Shown here piece after piece: positions 1 to 8,600 of a stretch of DNA of 64,000 bases. The translations under genes and the position numbers were made by a program. Under the pieces are notes generated by a model. The model was not told where the DNA came from, made no database searches, and saw only the letters and a program-made list of their open reading frames with translations. The stretch lies in NCBI GenBank assembly GCA_965260935.1, contig OZ253374.1:3410001-3474000 (forward strand). The letters run 5' to 3'. The stretch's first letter is position 1, and every line of letters starts with the position of its first letter. Source of the stretch: JBBROS01 sp965260935. GTDB taxonomy: Bacteria; Pseudomonadota; Alphaproteobacteria; Acetobacterales; Acetobacteraceae.

Positions 1-159
1 AGTCTTGAAGGCACCGGCGCCGAGTTCTGGGACGGCATCCGGCAAGCCGCCCAGCCGCAGGCTGCCTTCACGGACGACATCCACATGCGCTGGTCAGGCG
101 CCGAACGCTTCTCCACGGCCCTGGTCCACGACACCCGTTTCGGCACGCCGGCGCAGTAA
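1..159 (+). CDS. C-terminal end of an SGNH/GDSL-like protein (5' end outside window)
   Basis: The reading frame is open from base 1 to a TAA at 157-159, giving the last 52 residues. The segment carries a D-x-x-H motif (DDIH) followed by WSGAERF, which resembles the C-terminal catalytic block of SGNH hydrolases and of AlgX/DltD-like proteins. It sits 11 nt before an MBOAT gene in the same orientation. SGNH proteins are common partners of MBOAT transferases in surface acylation (DltD with DltB, AlgX/AlgJ with AlgI). The family call rests on one short motif and on the neighbour, so it is tentative. Confidence 0.5.
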   Translation, partial: SLEGTGAEFWDGIRQAAQPQAAFTDDIHMRWSGAERFSTALVHDTRFGTPAQ

Positions 160-170
160 GGACGGCAGCG

Positions 171-1733
171 ATGCTCTTCAACTCCGGCCCCTTCCTGCTC
201 GGCTTGCTGCCCGTTGCCCTGATCGGCTTTTTCCTGCTCGGCGCCGCGGGCTGGCGCCGCTCGGCCATCGTCTGGCTGTCGTTCATCTCGCTGGTTTTCT
301 ACGGCGCCTGGAACGTCGATTACGTCCCGTTGCTGCTCGGCTCCATCGCCGCCAACTACGCCGTCGCCCGCGTCCTTGCCCGGACTCAATCCCGCGCCTT
401 GCTGGCGGCCGGCGTGATCGGCAATTTGGCCCTGCTCGGTTATTACAAATACGCCGGCTTTCTGGTAATCTCCCTGAACGAGGCCACCGGCGCGGGCCTG
501 CCCGTTCCCAGCATCCTGTTGCCGCTTGCCATCTCCTTCTACACTTTCCAGCAGATTGCTTTCCTGGTCGACGCGCACGACCGGATCGCCGCCGAGCCTA
601 GCTTTCTTAATTACTGCATGTTCATCACCTTCTTCCCGCACCTGATCGCGGGGCCGATCACGCACCACCGCGAGATGATCCCCCAATTCGACAACCCGGC
701 CATCTTCCGCCCGCAAATCCGCATGATGGCGCTCGGCGCCACCGTGTTCATCGTCGGCCTGTTCAAGAAGGTCATCATCGCCGACACCATCGCCACCTAC
801 GCCGCCCCGGTGTTCACCGCCTCCAACCTTGGCGACCCGGTGCAGGCCTTCCAAGCCTGGGGCGGCGCACTGGCCTACACGTTGCAGATGTACTTCGACT
901 TTTCCGGCTATTCCGACATGGCGATCGGCCTTGGCCTGCTGTTCGGCGTCCGCCTGCCGTTCAACTTCGACAGCCCGCTCAAGGCCCGCAATGTCATCGA
1001 CTACTGGGCCCGCTGGCATATGACGCTGACCCGTTTCGTCACCGCCTATCTCTACAACCCCGTCGCCATGCGCATCACCCGGGCCCGGATGGAGGCAGGC
1101 AAGCCCCGCATGAAGCCGAGAACCATCACCGCCGGGGCCTTCGCCAGCCTGATCGCCTTCCCGACCATCCTGTCCATGCTCGTCATCGGCTGGTGGCACG
1201 GCGCTGGCTGGCAGTTCGCCCTGTTCGGCTTGGTGCATGGCGTCTTTCTCACCATCAATCACGGCTTCCGCGCCCTCAAGGCCCGGCGCGGCCTCCCGTT
1301 GGAAAGCACCCGCGCCGTTTTCCTGATCCCCTCCACCCTGCTCACCCTCGCCTGCGTCGTCATCGGCCTCGTCCTGTTCCGCTCTCCGGACGTCGCTAGC
1401 GGCATCACCATGCTCGCCAACATGGCGGGCGCCCACGGCATCGGCCTGCACGGCTCGGCCCTGTTCGACCGCGCCATGGCGCTCTGGATCGCCGCCCTGC
1501 TCGTCATTGTTTGGGTGTTTCCCAACACCCAGGAATGGTTGCGCAACTATGAGACCGGGATCGGCCCGCTGCATCCCCCAACCTGGATCGAGCGCCGCAC
1601 TGGCGCCATCGCCACCCTGTTCACTTGGCGTCCCACCCCGCAATACGCCATCGTCATGGGCCTGCTCGCCTTCGCGGCCCTTTCCCGCGCCCTTTCGGCA
1701 GCGCCCACTGAATTCCTCTACTTCAAATTCTAA
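171..1733 (+). CDS. MBOAT family membrane-bound O-acyltransferase
   Basis: A 520-residue polytopic membrane protein of the AlgI/DltB type. Family members move an acyl group from a cytoplasmic donor to a hydroxyl on an extracytoplasmic glycan or polymer. The family signatures are present: YFDFSGYSDMAIGLG in the middle, then WARWHMTL, then WWHGAGWQFALFGLVHG near residues 341-357, with conserved His343 and His356. The start is the ATG 11 nt after the preceding stop. An acyl carrier protein and an FkbH-like enzyme follow immediately, so the donor is probably an acyl-ACP made locally. The acceptor cannot be read from the sequence. Confidence 0.9.
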   Translation: MLFNSGPFLLGLLPVALIGFFLLGAAGWRRSAIVWLSFISLVFYGAWNVDYVPLLLGSIAANYAVARVLARTQSRALLAAGVIGNLALLGYYKYAGFLVISLNEATGAGLPVPSILLPLAISFYTFQQIAFLVDAHDRIAAEPSFLNYCMFITFFPHLIAGPITHHREMIPQFDNPAIFRPQIRMMALGATVFIVGLFKKVIIADTIATYAAPVFTASNLGDPVQAFQAWGGALAYTLQMYFDFSGYSDMAIGLGLLFGVRLPFNFDSPLKARNVIDYWARWHMTLTRFVTAYLYNPVAMRITRARMEAGKPRMKPRTITAGAFASLIAFPTILSMLVIGWWHGAGWQFALFGLVHGVFLTINHGFRALKARRGLPLESTRAVFLIPSTLLTLACVVIGLVLFRSPDVASGITMLANMAGAHGIGLHGSALFDRAMALWIAALLVIVWVFPNTQEWLRNYETGIGPLHPPTWIERRTGAIATLFTWRPTPQYAIVMGLLAFAALSRALSAAPTEFLYFKF

Positions 1734-1754
1734 CGGGCGCTTCGCGCGCCGATC

Positions 1755-2015
1755 ATGCCAGAAAGCCACGACATGGATGAGACCGAAATCTACGAGAAGC
1801 TGACCCCTGTTTTTCAGGATATCCTCGACGACGACGACCTTAAGCTCCACCCCGCGCTGAACGCCAACGACGTCGAGACTTGGGACAGCATGAGCAACGT
1901 CCATCTTATGCTCACGGTCGAACGGACCTTCGGCATCCGTTTGTCGGCCGGGCAGGTCGCCTCGCTCGAGAATGTCGGCGATTTGGTGCAGTTGATCCAG
2001 AAGCTCAAAGGCTAG
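1755..2015 (+). CDS. Acyl carrier protein (PP-binding)
   Basis: An acidic 86-residue protein with the 4'-phosphopantetheine attachment motif WDSMSNVHLM; Ser45 is the expected modified residue. The length and the C-terminal helix (VASLENVGDLVQLI) fit a dedicated carrier rather than a domain of a larger synthase. An alternative start is the Met at 1773. It lies 21 nt after the MBOAT gene and 8 nt before the FkbH gene, so it most likely carries the acyl unit loaded by FkbH and presented to the transferase, in the role DltC has for DltB. Confidence 0.9.
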   Translation: MPESHDMDETEIYEKLTPVFQDILDDDDLKLHPALNANDVETWDSMSNVHLMLTVERTFGIRLSAGQVASLENVGDLVQLIQKLKG

Positions 2016-2023
2016 GCCGAGAC

Positions 2024-3925
2024 ATGTCCGCCGCCGAACTGGCATGGCTGCCCGAACCTCCGGCAGACTTCCGCAAGCGACTGCAATCCATCGCTCAATC
2101 GCCTGAGCGCGCCGGCGTCGAACTCCGCAAGCTCGCCACCCATCGCCTGACCGGCACGCAGCTCAACCGCCTGGCCAGGACAATCGGCGACTTCCAGGCA
2201 GACGGACGGTCGCTGGCCCCGCTCACGCCTTTGCGCCTCGGCGTGCTCGGCAACGGCACGCTCGACATGATCGTCCCCGCCCTGGTTGCCAGCGCCGCCC
2301 GCCACGGCGTCGCCCTCGAATGCGTCGCCACCGCTTATGGCCAGTATGCCCAGGCCGCGCTGTCCCCCGACTCCCCTATCAACATCGCCGCTTGCGATGC
2401 CGTCCTGCTGGCGCTGGACTACCGTGCCCTCGGCCTCAACCTTGCGATCGGCAGCGCCGCCCAAGCCGAAGAGGCGGTCGCCGCCGCCCTCGACATGCTC
2501 GGCGCCTTCCGCAACGGCATCCGCGCCTCAGCCAATGCAGCCTGTATCCTGCAAACCATCGCCCCGCCGCCCGAGCCCCTGTTCGGCTCCGCCGACCGCA
2601 CCATTCCCGGCACGCCCCGCCACTTGGCCGACGCGTTCAACCGCCGCTTGGCCGAGTCGGTTCGCAGCACGCCCGACCTTTTGCTCGACGTCGCCGGCAT
2701 CGCCGAACAGGTCGGCCTTGCCGATTGGCATTCCCCGGCGCAGTGGAACCTTGCCAAGCTGCCGTTTTCCGACGATTGCACCCCTCTCTACGCCGACCAC
2801 CTCGCCCGCTTGCTCGGGGCGCTGCGCGGCAAGTCTCGCCGCGTCCTCATCCTCGACCTCGACAACACCGTCTGGGGCGGCGTTATCGGCGATGACGGGC
2901 CGGACGGCATCAAGCTCGCAGAAGGCGACGCCGAGGGCGAGGCCTTCCGTGCCGTCCAGCGCTACGCCCTGGCTCTGCGCGAACGCGGCGTCCTGCTTGC
3001 CGTGTCCTCCAAGAACACCGACGAAGTCGCCCGCGCCGTTTTCCGCGACCACCCCGACATGCTGCTCCGCGAGCGCCACATCACCGCCTTCCAAGCCAAC
3101 TGGAGCGACAAGGCCAGCAACATCAAAGCGGTCGCCGACGAGCTCTCGCTTGGCCTGGAATCGATGGTCTTTCTCGACGACAACCCGGTCGAACGCGGTC
3201 TCATTCGCGAGATGCTCCCCGACGTCGCCGTCCCCGAACTCCCCTCAGACCCGGCGCTCTACGCCCGCACCCTCGCGCAAGCCGGCTATTTCGAGGCCCT
3301 GACCTTTTCCGACGAAGACCGCAAGCGCAACGCCTTCTACGAGGGCAACGCCCGCCGCGTTGCCCTTCAACGCGAAGTGGGGGACATCGACGCCTACCTG
3401 GCCTCGCTCGACATGGAGATCACCTTCGCCCCGTTCGACGCAGCCGGGCGCACCCGCATCGCGCAACTCATCAACAAGTCCAACCAGTTCAACCTCACGA
3501 CCCGCCGCTACACAGAAGCCGAGATCGCCGACGCCGAGGCCGACCCGGACGTTTTCACCCTGCAAATCCGCCTCAAGGACCGCTTCGGCGACAACGGCAT
3601 GATCTGCGTCGTGATCTGCCGCCCGGAGGGGCGGGACTGGCTCATCGACACCTGGCTCATGAGCTGCCGCGTCCTCGGCCGCCGAGTCGAGCAGATGACG
3701 CTGCGCGAGATCGCCCGGGCGGCGCGCGAGCGGGGCGTAGGCCGGCTCATCGGCGTGTACAAGCCGACCGCCCGCAACGCGCTCGTCTGCGACCACTACA
3801 AATCGCTCGGTTTTCAGCCCGTGAGCGCCGGCGCCGATGGTGCCGCGGTCTGGTCACTCGACGCCGCCACCGAGACGCCCGGTACCACCATGCTCATCCA
3901 CCGTCCTGCCGAGTTGGCCGCGTAG
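2024..3925 (+). CDS. FkbH-like HAD-superfamily enzyme (glyceryl-ACP type loading)
   Basis: A 633-residue protein. The N-terminal third is an SGNH-like fold segment (GVLGNGTLDM near residue 74, then YGQYAQ). The central HAD domain has the nucleophile motif LDLDNTVWGG, with Asp278 and Asp280. The C-terminal part is the GNAT-like region typical of FkbH (RFGDNG, then SCRVLGRRVEQ). Characterised FkbH enzymes load a glyceryl unit from 1,3-bisphosphoglycerate onto an ACP and remove the phosphate. The frame stays open upstream into the ACP gene, but the ATG at 2024, 8 nt after the ACP stop, is the natural start. The product formed here is inferred, not shown. Confidence 0.88.
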   Translation: MSAAELAWLPEPPADFRKRLQSIAQSPERAGVELRKLATHRLTGTQLNRLARTIGDFQADGRSLAPLTPLRLGVLGNGTLDMIVPALVASAARHGVALECVATAYGQYAQAALSPDSPINIAACDAVLLALDYRALGLNLAIGSAAQAEEAVAAALDMLGAFRNGIRASANAACILQTIAPPPEPLFGSADRTIPGTPRHLADAFNRRLAESVRSTPDLLLDVAGIAEQVGLADWHSPAQWNLAKLPFSDDCTPLYADHLARLLGALRGKSRRVLILDLDNTVWGGVIGDDGPDGIKLAEGDAEGEAFRAVQRYALALRERGVLLAVSSKNTDEVARAVFRDHPDMLLRERHITAFQANWSDKASNIKAVADELSLGLESMVFLDDNPVERGLIREMLPDVAVPELPSDPALYARTLAQAGYFEALTFSDEDRKRNAFYEGNARRVALQREVGDIDAYLASLDMEITFAPFDAAGRTRIAQLINKSNQFNLTTRRYTEAEIADAEADPDVFTLQIRLKDRFGDNGMICVVICRPEGRDWLIDTWLMSCRVLGRRVEQMTLREIARAARERGVGRLIGVYKPTARNALVCDHYKSLGFQPVSAGADGAAVWSLDAATETPGTTMLIHRPAELAA

Positions 3926-3945
3926 CTTCCGGCTACTTCGGCCGG

Positions 3946-4530
3946 TCAGTGCAGCCGAGACCGCATCGTCTCCAGCGTTCCGGGCGCAAGGCTGGTGGAA
4001 ATCTCGGCCAGCCGGTGCGCCGCAGCCACGACGCGCTCCAGCGCCTGTACCTGCGCGGCCACGTCCACGTCGCGCAACAGGGCGTGGAACTCCTGTTCCA
4101 AGGCTGGCGTCAGGTGCGCCCGGCCGAAGCAGACCTCCACCAGCCAATCCGGCGTGCCGGTCGTGATGTCGAGCTGGTTGCCGAAGAAATAGAGCAGCCT
4201 GCCGTCAAGGTCGCGGACCGGGGAGATGAACAGCAGGTTGTAGAACATCGAGCCGTCGCGCCGGTAGTTCACCATCCACTCGATGCACCCCTCGCCAGCC
4301 TCCAGGCACAGCCGTATGCGCGGCGCGGACCGCGGGTCAGTCCGCGGCCCCTGCAGGAACCGGCAGTTCCGGCCGACAATCTCATCGACGGCGTAACCGG
4401 TCAGGTCGGCGAAGGCCCGGTTCGCTGCCACCATCACGCAGTCCGCGGAATGAGGGTCGGACAGCACCATCGGCGCCGCACTGTGCATGATCGCGGTGGT
4501 GAGAGCGTCCCGGATCGATTGTGCGCTCAT
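3946..4530 (-). CDS. Short LOV-domain photosensor (PAS/LOV)
   Basis: A 194-residue protein with one PAS domain at about residues 15-122 and no kinase or GGDEF output. It contains the LOV signature GRNCRFLQG with the photoactive Cys at residue 56, followed by WMVNYRRDGSMF and YFFGNQLDITTG, as in FMN-binding blue-light LOV domains. A C-terminal helical tail of about 70 residues (ALLRDVDVAAQVQALERVV) could dimerise or bind a partner. It converges on the FkbH gene. The LOV assignment rests on the Cys motif. The signalling partner is unknown, and a plain redox or voltage PAS role cannot be excluded. Confidence 0.85.
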   Translation of the reverse strand: MSAQSIRDALTTAIMHSAAPMVLSDPHSADCVMVAANRAFADLTGYAVDEIVGRNCRFLQGPRTDPRSAPRIRLCLEAGEGCIEWMVNYRRDGSMFYNLLFISPVRDLDGRLLYFFGNQLDITTGTPDWLVEVCFGRAHLTPALEQEFHALLRDVDVAAQVQALERVVAAAHRLAEISTSLAPGTLETMRSRLH

Positions 4531-4601
4531 GGCGCCCTCCGTGTTGGAACGCGATCATAGGCAGGCCGCCGCAGGCTGGTCTAGGTGTCTCGCGCCATTG
4601 C

Positions 4602-5381
4602 CTACCCCCGGTAAGGCGCCCATTCCGGTTCGTTCTGGAACACCCAATCGTAATATTCGCGTTGCGAAAGCCCGTCCGCTGCGGCTTCGTCGAGCACGAT
4701 TTTGCAGTTCGGGTGCAATTGCAGCGCGGACGCGCTGATCATCGCCGTGATTGGGCCCTCCACCGCCTTCGCCAGGACCGCCGCTTTCGCCGCCCCGGTC
4801 GCGAGCAGCATCACTTCTTGCGCCTCGAGGATCGTTCCCACTCCCATCGTCAACGCCCGGGCCGGCACCCGCCCCGTGTCGCCGCCGAACATTGCCGCGT
4901 TCTGTTGCCGGGTTGCCGACGTGAGCGCCTTTTCCCGGGTGCGCGACATCAGCGACGACAGCGGCTCGTTGAACCCGATATGCCCGGCCTCTCCGATGCC
5001 GAGAAGCTGCAAATCGATCCCGCCTTCCGCCCGGATCCGCTGCTCGTAGCGGGCCGCCTCGGCGCCAAGGTCGGCTGCCATGCCGTCCGGCACGTGCGTG
5101 TTGCCGCGCTTGATGTTCACGCGGCTAAACAGCCGCTCCTCCATGTAATGCCGATACGAATGCGGATCATGCGCGGGCACTCCGATATACTCGTCGAGGT
5201 TGAAGGTCCGGCACCCTGAGAAGTCCAGCTTCATGGCAGAGAGCCGGTCATAAACCCGCTCCATCGTCCGCCCGGTTGCAAGGCCGAGCACCAGACCCGG
5301 CTTCGCGCGCAGCCGTGCGGCCATCAACTCGGCCGCCAGCCCCGCGGCGCTTTCCGCATCCGGGCGGACGATCACTTCCAA
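4602..5381 (-). CDS. nagB: Glucosamine-6-phosphate deaminase
   Basis: A 259-residue NagB-family enzyme converting glucosamine-6-phosphate to fructose-6-phosphate and ammonia. It shows FNLDEYIG with the catalytic Asp and the signature LLGIGEAGHIGFNEP with the catalytic His. The start is TTG, supported by a GAGGGAG ribosome-binding site a few bases upstream. The gene lies 13 nt after a PIG-L family deacetylase on the same strand, so the two are probably cotranscribed. Further upstream on this strand are AnmK and MurQ, making NagB the likely last step of amino-sugar catabolism here. Confidence 0.93.
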   Translation of the reverse strand: MEVIVRPDAESAAGLAAELMAARLRAKPGLVLGLATGRTMERVYDRLSAMKLDFSGCRTFNLDEYIGVPAHDPHSYRHYMEERLFSRVNIKRGNTHVPDGMAADLGAEAARYEQRIRAEGGIDLQLLGIGEAGHIGFNEPLSSLMSRTREKALTSATRQQNAAMFGGDTGRVPARALTMGVGTILEAQEVMLLATGAAKAAVLAKAVEGPITAMISASALQLHPNCKIVLDEAAADGLSQREYYDWVFQNEPEWAPYRG

Positions 5382-5394
5382 TCCCAGCTCCCTC

Positions 5395-6267
5395 TCACGA
5401 CAGGAACAACTCGTCGAGGCTATCGTCCGCGCCGACCATCACGCCTTGCTCCAGCACGCCATCGTGCAGCCGCCCCTCCCGCCATTCGCGAAGCCGGTAA
5501 AGCGTGGCGAATGCAAATCGGGGCGAGCGTCCCCCTTGTCCGCCGACCAGCTCCGCCCCCCGCCGCACGTTGTCAATCATCCACGCCGGCAGCCTCAGGT
5601 GGAACGCGTTGCGCTCGACCTCTCCCTCGTGCAGCGACACCGCCGTCACCAAGTCCGCCACGTCCGCCACGGACGACTCAACCATCAAGTTCGGCGACGC
5701 CATCGCCCCCCAGTATTCGGTCTCCACGACCCGGCATTCGAGATCCGGCAGCAGACGCATCGCGTCCAGCACCAGATGATGCACCCCGATATGGGTCCTA
5801 TTCCAGTCCGCCGCGTGGGGCAGGAACACGATGTGCGGCTGCTTGGCCTGGATGACATCGGATACGGCCCCGACAGCCTTGCTCCAATACGCCGGGTTGC
5901 GTTCGCGCGTCTGCGGATTGATTTCCGATAAGCCATTACCGCCGGGCGCTACCAAACCGAAACCGAGGAAGCCACATGCCGCCTGCAACTCCCGCCACCG
6001 CTCGGCGCGCCGATCCATCCGGCTGCCGAGCGTCACGGCCACGTTGACGATTTCGAACGCCAATTCCCGCATCAGACGCACCGGCAGAGCGCCAATGATC
6101 GCTTCGTCATCTGGATGAGGCGAAAACAGCAACGCCTTGGCCGGGGGGTCAGCAGGCCGCCCGGCCCGCGGCAGCGTTTGTCGGCCGATTGCCTCCCCAT
6201 TCCGAAGCGCCGCAGCAAAACTTTCAACCCATGCGCGGTAAGGATTGCCGTCGCTGCATTGATCCAT
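5395..6267 (-). CDS. PIG-L/LmbE family N-deacetylase
   Basis: A 290-residue protein of the zinc-dependent GlcNAc-PI/LmbE deacetylase family. The metal and catalytic motif PHPDDEAI lies in the first third, and a second His motif (WNRTHIGVHH) is present. The start chosen is the ATG at 6267; the frame extends upstream to about 6327 without family similarity. The gene ends 13 nt before nagB. Bacteroidetes encode NagB proteins fused to a PIG-L domain, so the pairing suggests an amino-sugar substrate. With no nagA visible in the window, it may deacetylate GlcNAc-6-phosphate. That substrate is inference. Confidence 0.85.
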   Translation of the reverse strand: MDQCSDGNPYRAWVESFAAALRNGEAIGRQTLPRAGRPADPPAKALLFSPHPDDEAIIGALPVRLMRELAFEIVNVAVTLGSRMDRRAERWRELQAACGFLGFGLVAPGGNGLSEINPQTRERNPAYWSKAVGAVSDVIQAKQPHIVFLPHAADWNRTHIGVHHLVLDAMRLLPDLECRVVETEYWGAMASPNLMVESSVADVADLVTAVSLHEGEVERNAFHLRLPAWMIDNVRRGAELVGGQGGRSPRFAFATLYRLREWREGRLHDGVLEQGVMVGADDSLDELFLS

Positions 6268-6460
6268 TCGAGGCCCCCGGCTGGCATGACGCCGCGGCAG
6301 TTGCCGGTCATGCGCCGGGACGAGCAAGCCCCGGCAAGTTGAGTTTAGCCGGCGTCTTACGCCAGCCGCCCTATCGAGAGACCGGTATCATAGTCGCTTT
6401 TCGCGCGCCGCCGCCTGCCAACTCGGCGCGCATACCGGTTAGCCGAAGGAGCTGCCGGCA

Positions 6461-7312
6461 TTAGGCGTCGAACGCGACCAATCGCTGCTTCTGTTCGCCC
6501 AGCCCGCTGATCCCCGTCTGCATCGTCTGGCCTGGCTTGAGGAATACCGGCGTCGGTTTCCGGCCCAGCCCCACGCCCGGCGGCGTTCCGGTCGCGATCA
6601 CGTCGCCCGCATGCAAGGTGATAAAATGACTTACGTAGCTGACCAGCTTCGCCACCCCGAAGATCATCGTCTTGGTGTTGCCGTCCTGCATCCGCTCGCC
6701 ATCCACGTCCACCCATAGATGCAGATCCTGCGGGTCCGGCACTTCATCCTTGGTCACCATCCATGGCCCGGTCGGACCAAACGTGTCGCAGCCCTTGCCT
6801 TTGTCCCAGGTGCCGCCGCGCTCGAGCTGGAATTCGCGCTCGCTCACGTCATTGATCACGCAATATCCGGCGACATGGTCTAGGGCCTGGTTCTCGGGGA
6901 CGTAGCTTGCCGGCATGCCGATGACGATGCCGAGCTCGACCTCCCAGTCCACCTTGCTGGAGCCGCGCGGGATCTGTACGTCGTCGTAGGCGCCGGACAT
7001 CGACCCGACCGATTTCAGGAAGATGACGGGCTCCTTCGGAATTTCCATGCCGGCTTCGGCCGCGTGGTCGGCGTAGTTCAAGCCGATGGCCACGAAATTA
7101 ACCGGGCGCGCGACGCATGGGCCAACGCGCGGCGAGCCGTCGACGGCAGGAAGGCTGCCCGGATCAAGAGCCGCGAGCGTGGCAAGGCTCTCGGGCGCCA
7201 GCGTTGCCCCATCGATGTCCTGAACATGGGCGGAAAGGTCTCGCAGGGCGCCTGACGGGTCGAGCAAGGCCGGCTTCTCGGCGCCGCGCGGTCCTATGCG
7301 AAGTAGCTTCAT
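6461..7312 (-). CDS. Fumarylacetoacetate hydrolase (FAH) family protein
   Basis: A 283-residue FAH-family protein. Conserved stretches are NFVAIGLNYADHAAEAG, the VDWEVELGIVIG metal-binding segment, and GDVIATGTPPGVG near the C-terminus. Members act as acylpyruvate hydrolases, 2-keto-3-deoxy sugar-acid dehydratases or related enzymes on beta-dicarbonyl compounds, usually with Mg2+. The start is ATG. It sits between anmK and the PIG-L gene on the same strand, 118 nt and about 190 nt away, so it could be part of a long operon. The substrate cannot be assigned. Confidence 0.88.
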   Translation of the reverse strand: MKLLRIGPRGAEKPALLDPSGALRDLSAHVQDIDGATLAPESLATLAALDPGSLPAVDGSPRVGPCVARPVNFVAIGLNYADHAAEAGMEIPKEPVIFLKSVGSMSGAYDDVQIPRGSSKVDWEVELGIVIGMPASYVPENQALDHVAGYCVINDVSEREFQLERGGTWDKGKGCDTFGPTGPWMVTKDEVPDPQDLHLWVDVDGERMQDGNTKTMIFGVAKLVSYVSHFITLHAGDVIATGTPPGVGLGRKPTPVFLKPGQTMQTGISGLGEQKQRLVAFDA

Positions 7313-7430
7313 GACAATTTCCTTTCCTCAACTTTCGCCACCATATACCGACATCCTTAAACGTCGGAAAACCTGTTCTCGGGCGGAACCCGTTCGGAAC
7401 CGTCACACCGGCGGAACTCCTGCCGAAAGA

Positions 7431-8600
7431 TTACGCATCCGCCTCGATACGCAACCCGGTGGGCATCCCAGCCGGCGGCGGCAACGACGGCGGCGCGTGG
7501 CCCGGACTGATACGCCCGAGCAACCGCGGCGTCCGCGACCCGGTGGCGCCCGGAACGACGCCGGGGACGCCGAACCAGGTCAGGAACGCGAGCAGGGCGA
7601 ACAGGTAGGCCTCCTTGCCGTCCGCGGGCAAGCCGCGCTCCTCGCTGGTTGCGAGCCCGATGGAGCCGAGGCGGGCGGCGAGCCGGGCCATCAACGCCGG
7701 GTTCCGCGTGCCTCCGCCGGAGGCCACGACTTCGGTCACCCCGCGGGCGCGGCACGCGTCAGCCACCGTCGTCGCCGTCAATTCGGCAAGCGTGGCAATG
7801 AGGTCGGGCAGCGTTGCCGGAGGCAGGCCCGCGACACGCGACGCGACGTAGCTCGAGCGGAACAACTCCCGCCCCGTGCTCTTCGGCGCCTCCCGGGCAA
7901 AGTAAGGCTCCGCGAGCAGCCGTGCCAGCAGGTCCTCCCGCACCGTCCCGGCCCGCGCCAAAGCCCCATCCTCGTCCCGCACGCGCCCGGTCGCCGCCAG
8001 CACCTCCGCATCCATCAGGCAGTTCGCCGGCCCGGTGTCGAACGCCATCACCGGCGTCCCGGCCCGCCCCACCAGCGTGACGTTCGCGATCCCGCCCAGG
8101 TTCAGCGCCGCCCGCGGTCCGCCCTCCCCGGCCAGCCAGAGGGCGTCGAGCGTGCTGGCCAGCGGCGCGCCATGCCCGCCGGCCGCCACGTCGCGCGCCC
8201 GGAAATCGCTCACCACCGGCAGCCCGGTCCGCTCGGCGATGATCGCCGGCTGCCCAACCTGCAGCGTGCCGCGGACATGCCCGTCCTCGACCCAGTGGAA
8301 CACCGTCTGCCCGTGCGACCCGGCCAGCGCCGCCCGCCCGCCCGCCAGCGCCGCGTTGCCCCACGCCGCCGCCTCCGCGAACGCCTCGCCCGCAAGCACG
8401 TCGAGCTGGCACAGTTCCTCCGCCGAGCATGGTCCCGGCGGGAGCGCCGCGAGCAGCCGCGCCCGCACCGAATCGGGCCAGGGCCGTTCCGCATGGCCCA
8501 GCGGATGCAAGGTGATCACGTCGCCGTCCCATCCCAAATCCGCCGCCGCGACGTCGATCGCGTCCACCGACGTTCCCGAGATCAACCCCAGCACGATCAC
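7431..8600 (-). CDS. anmK: Anhydro-N-acetylmuramic acid kinase
   Basis: A 389-residue kinase that opens the 1,6-anhydro ring of anhMurNAc and phosphorylates it to MurNAc-6-phosphate during peptidoglycan recycling. It begins with the family motif LGLISGTSVDAID and contains LNLGGIANVT, FDTGPANCLMD with the catalytic Asp, and VASGGGTRNPALM. The start is GTG at 8600, overlapping the stop of the kinase-MurQ gene in a GTGA junction, which indicates translational coupling. Its product is the substrate of the preceding gene's MurQ domain. Confidence 0.95.
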   Translation of the reverse strand: MIVLGLISGTSVDAIDVAAADLGWDGDVITLHPLGHAERPWPDSVRARLLAALPPGPCSAEELCQLDVLAGEAFAEAAAWGNAALAGGRAALAGSHGQTVFHWVEDGHVRGTLQVGQPAIIAERTGLPVVSDFRARDVAAGGHGAPLASTLDALWLAGEGGPRAALNLGGIANVTLVGRAGTPVMAFDTGPANCLMDAEVLAATGRVRDEDGALARAGTVREDLLARLLAEPYFAREAPKSTGRELFRSSYVASRVAGLPPATLPDLIATLAELTATTVADACRARGVTEVVASGGGTRNPALMARLAARLGSIGLATSEERGLPADGKEAYLFALLAFLTWFGVPGVVPGATGSRTPRLLGRISPGHAPPSLPPPAGMPTGLRIEADA

